A stretch of 37,420 bases of DNA, from the NCBI GenBank assembly GCA_003599025.1, contig QZIL01000033.1, forward strand, positions 1 through 37,420. Direction: 5' to 3'. The first letter of the stretch is position 1. Each line of letters opens with the position of its first letter. Below are positions 34,432 through 37,420 of the stretch, one piece after another. This DNA is from Nitrospiraceae bacterium (GTDB lineage: Bacteria; Nitrospirota; Thermodesulfovibrionia; UBA6902). The translations under genes were made by a program, and so were the position numbers. The notes beneath the pieces were generated by a model, which saw only the letters and a list, made by a program, of their open reading frames with translations, ran no database searches and had not been told where the DNA came from.

Positions 34432-35511
34432 ATGTCCTATTCTCCATTTCGGCATATTGGTTCCGTGTTCTGGAAGCGCAGTCCCATTCAACTGACCTTC
34501 TTCCTCACAAAAAGATGCAATTCCCGATGCTCCTTCTGTTTCTACCGGGCAAATGTAGATGTCCGGGAAGAAAAGGGCGCTGAACTTTCCCTTGGAGAAA
34601 TTGAAAAAGTGTCCGGTTCAATGGGGAAGCTGCTGTGGCTGGCATTCTCAGGGGGGGAGATATTTCTGAGAGATGACATTGTTGAAATAACAAAGGTGTT
34701 CTATGAAAGGAACAAACCCGCTATCATTCTCTTTCCAACCAACGGCCTGCTTACGGATGTCATAAGAGAAAAAATTGAAAATGTCCTGAAACACTGTGTG
34801 AACAGCACGATAGTTGTTAAGCTTTCTCTGGACGGGCCGGAACGCATTCATGATGTTATAAGGGGCAGAAAGGGAAGTTTCCGGACAACCATGCAGACGT
34901 ATGAGGCCCTCGGGCCACTGATTGATAAATATGCGAATTTTGAGCTTGGTATAAATACCGTTTATTGTTCGGCAAACCAGGACCATATGGATGAGGTGAT
35001 TGAATTTGTCGGTAGATTAGACAGAATCAAAACCCATACAGTATCACTTGTCCGGGGCAAAGGGCTTGAGGAGATTGATATCGAAAAATACCGGGAGACA
35101 ACAGACAAACTTGCTGAAAACCTGAGGAGAAAAATTTCCAGTATGTATCGTTTCAGGGGGGCAAGGCTAAAGGCCGCACAGGATATATTGCAGAGACGTC
35201 TTATTTATGATACAGAGACACTGAAAAAGAAATTAGTTGACTGTTACGCCGGAAGGCTCAATCTTGTCCTTACGGAAACAGGAGACCTTTATCCCTGCGA
35301 GTCCTTCAGTATGAGGATGGGCAATGTCAGAGAAAGCGAATATAATATTAAGGAAATGATGAGGTCCGGGCAGGTCCGTACTGTACTGAGCACTATCAGG
35401 GAGACCGGATGCTTTTGCTCTCACGAATGCTATCTTATGACGAATATATTGTTCAGTGTCCGCATGTATCCCCGGCTGATGAAAGAATATCTTCAACTGA
35501 CAGGGGATTAA
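34432..35511 (+). CDS. Radical SAM / SPASM-domain protein, unknown substrate
   Basis: This 359-residue protein has the radical SAM cluster motif CNSRCSFC (Cys 29, 33, 36), then WLAFSGGEIFLRDD, LFPTNGLL and VKLSLDGPERIHDVIRG. The C-terminal part has SPASM-like cysteines: C271 (VDCYAG), C289 (YPCESF), C327 and C329 (GCFC) and C333 (HEC), which would hold an auxiliary 4Fe-4S cluster. Such proteins act on peptides, tRNAs or small molecules, or modify sulfatases. I cannot say which applies here. The ATG at 34432 is preferred over the track's GTG 34429 because AGGG lies 8-11 bases upstream. It follows a glycosyltransferase and precedes glmU. Confidence 0.87.
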   Translation: MSYSPFRHIGSVFWKRSPIQLTFFLTKRCNSRCSFCFYRANVDVREEKGAELSLGEIEKVSGSMGKLLWLAFSGGEIFLRDDIVEITKVFYERNKPAIILFPTNGLLTDVIREKIENVLKHCVNSTIVVKLSLDGPERIHDVIRGRKGSFRTTMQTYEALGPLIDKYANFELGINTVYCSANQDHMDEVIEFVGRLDRIKTHTVSLVRGKGLEEIDIEKYRETTDKLAENLRRKISSMYRFRGARLKAAQDILQRRLIYDTETLKKKLVDCYAGRLNLVLTETGDLYPCESFSMRMGNVRESEYNIKEMMRSGQVRTVLSTIRETGCFCSHECYLMTNILFSVRMYPRLMKEYLQLTGD

Positions 35512-35561
35512 ATCCTATCATTGTATTAATCAGGTAAGCAGCCTTGCCGTACATGAGTAAT

Positions 35562-35591
35562 TTAACTGTAAGGTAAAGACTGATGTATAAT
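35562..35591 (+). promoter_or_regulatory. Candidate promoter upstream of glmU
   Basis: TTAACT (35562-35567) and TATAAT (35586-35591) are 18 bases apart. Two further TATAAT copies lie at 35601 and 35646, so which one is used is unclear. The gap from the radical SAM stop to glmU is about 175 bases of AT-rich DNA. Confidence 0.3.
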
Positions 35592-35687
35592 TAATTTATT
35601 TATAATGGAAGGGATGGGCTCATTAGTGCACTTTTTTTAGTGCGCTATAATTGCATTCATAATACAGGAAAGATTATCATAGAAAAA

Positions 35688-37103
35688 ATGAAATTATCAG
35701 CAGTTATACTCGCAGCAGGCCGCGGCAAGAGGATGAAGTCGCGGACCCCGAAGATACTTCATGAGGCACTGGGCAGACCAATGCTCCGGTATGTTATTGA
35801 TGCAGTGAGTACGCTCAAGCCGGCAAAGACGGTGGTAGTAATCGGCAATGGCGCGGATGAAGTCAGGGGACGGATCAGTGACGGCCATTTGACTTTTGTA
35901 CTCCAGAAAGAACTTCTCGGCACAGGAGATGCGGTTGCTATTGCCCGCAAAGAGCTTCTCAAAGGCACGGTCCTTGTCCTTAACGGAGATTGTCCACTCA
36001 TAACAGCAGCTACACTAAAAAGCCTGCTGGCCAGGCACAAACGGAGCAGGAACGTGCTTTCCTTTCTTTCTTTTGTTGATGAATCGATGAGTGGTTATGG
36101 AAGGATCATACGGGACAGCAGCGGCAGGGTCACGGACATTGTAGAGGACAAGCATGCCTCTGCATTGCAAAAGAATATGTTCAAGGAATTAAATGGCGGG
36201 GTCTATGTAATTGAAAGTGAGGCACTGGCGTATCTTGATAAAATCAAAAAGAACAATTCTTCTGGAGAGTATTATCTCACTGACATCATCGGGATTATAT
36301 CCGGTGCAGGAAAGAGGCTAGATGCTTATCTGTGCCCTTCAGAGGAAATACGCGGGGTAAACAGCAGGGAAGAACTTTATGAAATATCTGTTATCCTGCA
36401 AAAAAGGGTCATATCCGGCTGGATGCAGAAGGGGGTAACGTTTATCGGTCCTGAGACGACGCATGTCCATGTCTCTGCCAGGATAGGAAGGGACACGGTC
36501 ATTTATCCTAATACTTATATTGAAGGGTCGACCTCTATCGGAAATAATTGCACTATTTATCCCGGTTCCAGAATATGTGACAGCGTTCTGGGAAACGGGG
36601 TTATAATTAAAGACAACACCCTTATAGAAAAAAGCCGGATACATGACGGGTCATCTATCGGCCCCTGTGCCCATCTCAGGCCTGAAAGTGTTATCGGTCG
36701 TAATGCGAAGATCGGCAACTTTGTTGAAGTAAAGAAATCGAATATCGGCGCTGGCACAAAGGCCGGTCATTTAACATATCTTGGAGATGCAGAGATAGGC
36801 CCCGGGGTAAATATAGGTGCTGGTACAATTACCTGTAATTATGACGGGAAGAACAAGTTCAGGACGATCATTAAATCAGGGGTATTTATCGGCAGTGATA
36901 CCCAGCTTGTCGCCCCTGTCAGGATCAACAAAGATGCATATGTTGCTGCAGGTTCTACGATTACAAGGGATGTACCGTCCGGCTCCCTGGCAATCAGCAG
37001 GGGCAGACAGAGAAACCTGGAAGACTGGACTAAAAGACGGGAAGGAGATATGAGTAAGGAGCCGGGAGTAAAAGGAAAAAGGAAAAAGGCGGTTGATAAG
37101 TAG
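35688..37103 (+). CDS. glmU: Bifunctional GlmU: GlcN-1-P acetyltransferase / GlcNAc-1-P uridyltransferase
   Basis: This 471-residue bifunctional enzyme makes UDP-GlcNAc for peptidoglycan and glycolipids. The N-terminal nucleotidyltransferase domain has LAAGRGKRMKSRTPKILHE (8-26), LNGDCP and VEDKHA. From about residue 250, left-handed beta-helix hexapeptides (for example IGRDTVIYPNTYIEG and IGAGTITCNYDG) form the acetyltransferase domain. His of AGHLTYLGD (about 362) is the catalytic base. The track starts at GTG 35640, but ATG 35688 gives the family start MKLSAVILAAG. The C-terminus has a Lys-rich tail (KGKRKKAVDK). glmS follows 43 bases later. Confidence 0.96.
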   Translation: MKLSAVILAAGRGKRMKSRTPKILHEALGRPMLRYVIDAVSTLKPAKTVVVIGNGADEVRGRISDGHLTFVLQKELLGTGDAVAIARKELLKGTVLVLNGDCPLITAATLKSLLARHKRSRNVLSFLSFVDESMSGYGRIIRDSSGRVTDIVEDKHASALQKNMFKELNGGVYVIESEALAYLDKIKKNNSSGEYYLTDIIGIISGAGKRLDAYLCPSEEIRGVNSREELYEISVILQKRVISGWMQKGVTFIGPETTHVHVSARIGRDTVIYPNTYIEGSTSIGNNCTIYPGSRICDSVLGNGVIIKDNTLIEKSRIHDGSSIGPCAHLRPESVIGRNAKIGNFVEVKKSNIGAGTKAGHLTYLGDAEIGPGVNIGAGTITCNYDGKNKFRTIIKSGVFIGSDTQLVAPVRINKDAYVAAGSTITRDVPSGSLAISRGRQRNLEDWTKRREGDMSKEPGVKGKRKKAVDK

Positions 37104-37146
37104 CACCCTTTTGACTACCTGCTGCTGATTGCTTACTACTGAAACC

Positions 37147-37420
37147 ATGTGTGGAATAATCGGATATATAGGTAAAAGAAACGCAATACCTGTGCTAATA
37201 AACGGACTTAAGAGACTTGAATACCGGGGGTATGACTCTGCCGGGATCTCATTCTTAAAAGACAATAATATAGGAGTGAGGAGGTGCGCCGGCAAAATAA
37301 AAGACCTGGAGACGTTAATTAAAAAAGAAAGACTTAAAAGCACCATAGGAATAGGGCATACCAGATGGGCCACGCACGGGAGACCTTCAGAGGAAAATGC
37401 CCATCCACACAGGGCGGACG
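37147..37420 (+). CDS. glmS: Glutamine-fructose-6-phosphate aminotransferase (5' part)
   Basis: The first 91 codons run off the window, so the track does not list it. [21 protein letters not shown] shows Cys2, the N-terminal nucleophile of class II glutaminase domains. [10 protein letters not shown] and [19 protein letters not shown] are the family signature, and His and Arg residues of the glutaminase site are present. GlmS makes glucosamine 6-phosphate, the precursor of the GlmU substrate. The 43-base gap from glmU is too short for a glmS ribozyme, so that type of control is absent here. Confidence 0.96.
   Translation, partial: MCGIIGYIGKRNAIPVLINGLKRLEYRGYDSAGISFLKDNNIGVRRCAGKIKDLETLIKKERLKSTIGIGHTRWATHGRPSEENAHPHRAD

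Noticed and set aside
37104-37146. glmS ribozyme upstream of glmS
   Set aside because: Only 43 bases separate glmU from glmS, far too short for the ribozyme.

Overview
The window looks like a piece of a chromosome from an anaerobic or microaerophilic bacterium. The gene set (four-subunit pyruvate:ferredoxin oxidoreductase, rubredoxin, a selenocysteine system, several radical SAM proteins, zinc-ribbon L28) and the protein style suggest a member of the Nitrospirota (Thermodesulfovibrionia-like). That taxonomic call is inference from gene content, not from a marker tree. Almost all of the sequence is ordinary housekeeping DNA. I see no CRISPR array, prophage, integrase or intact insertion sequence.

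Layout. (1) 1-2581, plus: porC tail?-porD-porA-porB. (2) 2675-3542, plus: an HDOD-domain gene broken by a one-base shift in an A6 run. (3) 3673-5718, minus: a large cobalamin-binding radical SAM protein. (4) 13083-6024, minus: class IV aminotransferase, deoC, a fused ispH-ubiA gene, then selA, selB and the selenocysteine tRNA (selC). (5) 13238-15018, plus: a polyprenyl-phosphate sugar phosphotransferase and a 52-residue rubredoxin absent from the ORF track, followed by an inverted-repeat-bounded element. (6) 15201-16497, minus: a 59-residue unknown protein, also absent from the track, and an RNase Z-like metallo-hydrolase. (7) 16692-22143, plus: galT, a large soluble hybrid-sensor histidine kinase, a single-domain response regulator, tRNA-Ser(GCU) and a DUF2155-like lipoprotein with a good terminator. 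(8) 28649-22616, minus: infB-ylxP-rbfA-nrnA-truB-yggU, a translation cluster opened up by intergenic repeats. (9) 28873-29584, plus: rpmB and dciA. (10) 33206-29611, minus: a DsrE-like protein and the classic tig-clpP-clpX order. (11) 33298-37420, plus: a GT2 glycosyltransferase, a SPASM radical SAM protein, glmU and the start of glmS.

How the genes work together. PorDAB converts pyruvate and acetyl-CoA using ferredoxin. SelA, SelB and tRNA-Sec together form nearly the whole selenocysteine insertion machinery, so selenoproteins should be encoded elsewhere in the genome. GlmU and GlmS supply UDP-GlcNAc. Trigger factor, ClpP and ClpX handle folding and proteolysis of new proteins.

Most notable points: the IspH-UbiA fusion, which joins isoprenoid precursor synthesis to a prenyltransferase in one polypeptide; three families of intergenic repeats (GTCATTCCCGC palindromes, CAGATTACACAGAT inverted pairs and a 9-bp tandem repeat); a 158-bp element with 20-bp inverted ends after rubredoxin; and two radical SAM proteins of unassigned function. 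I found no clear evidence for a wholly new multi-gene system.
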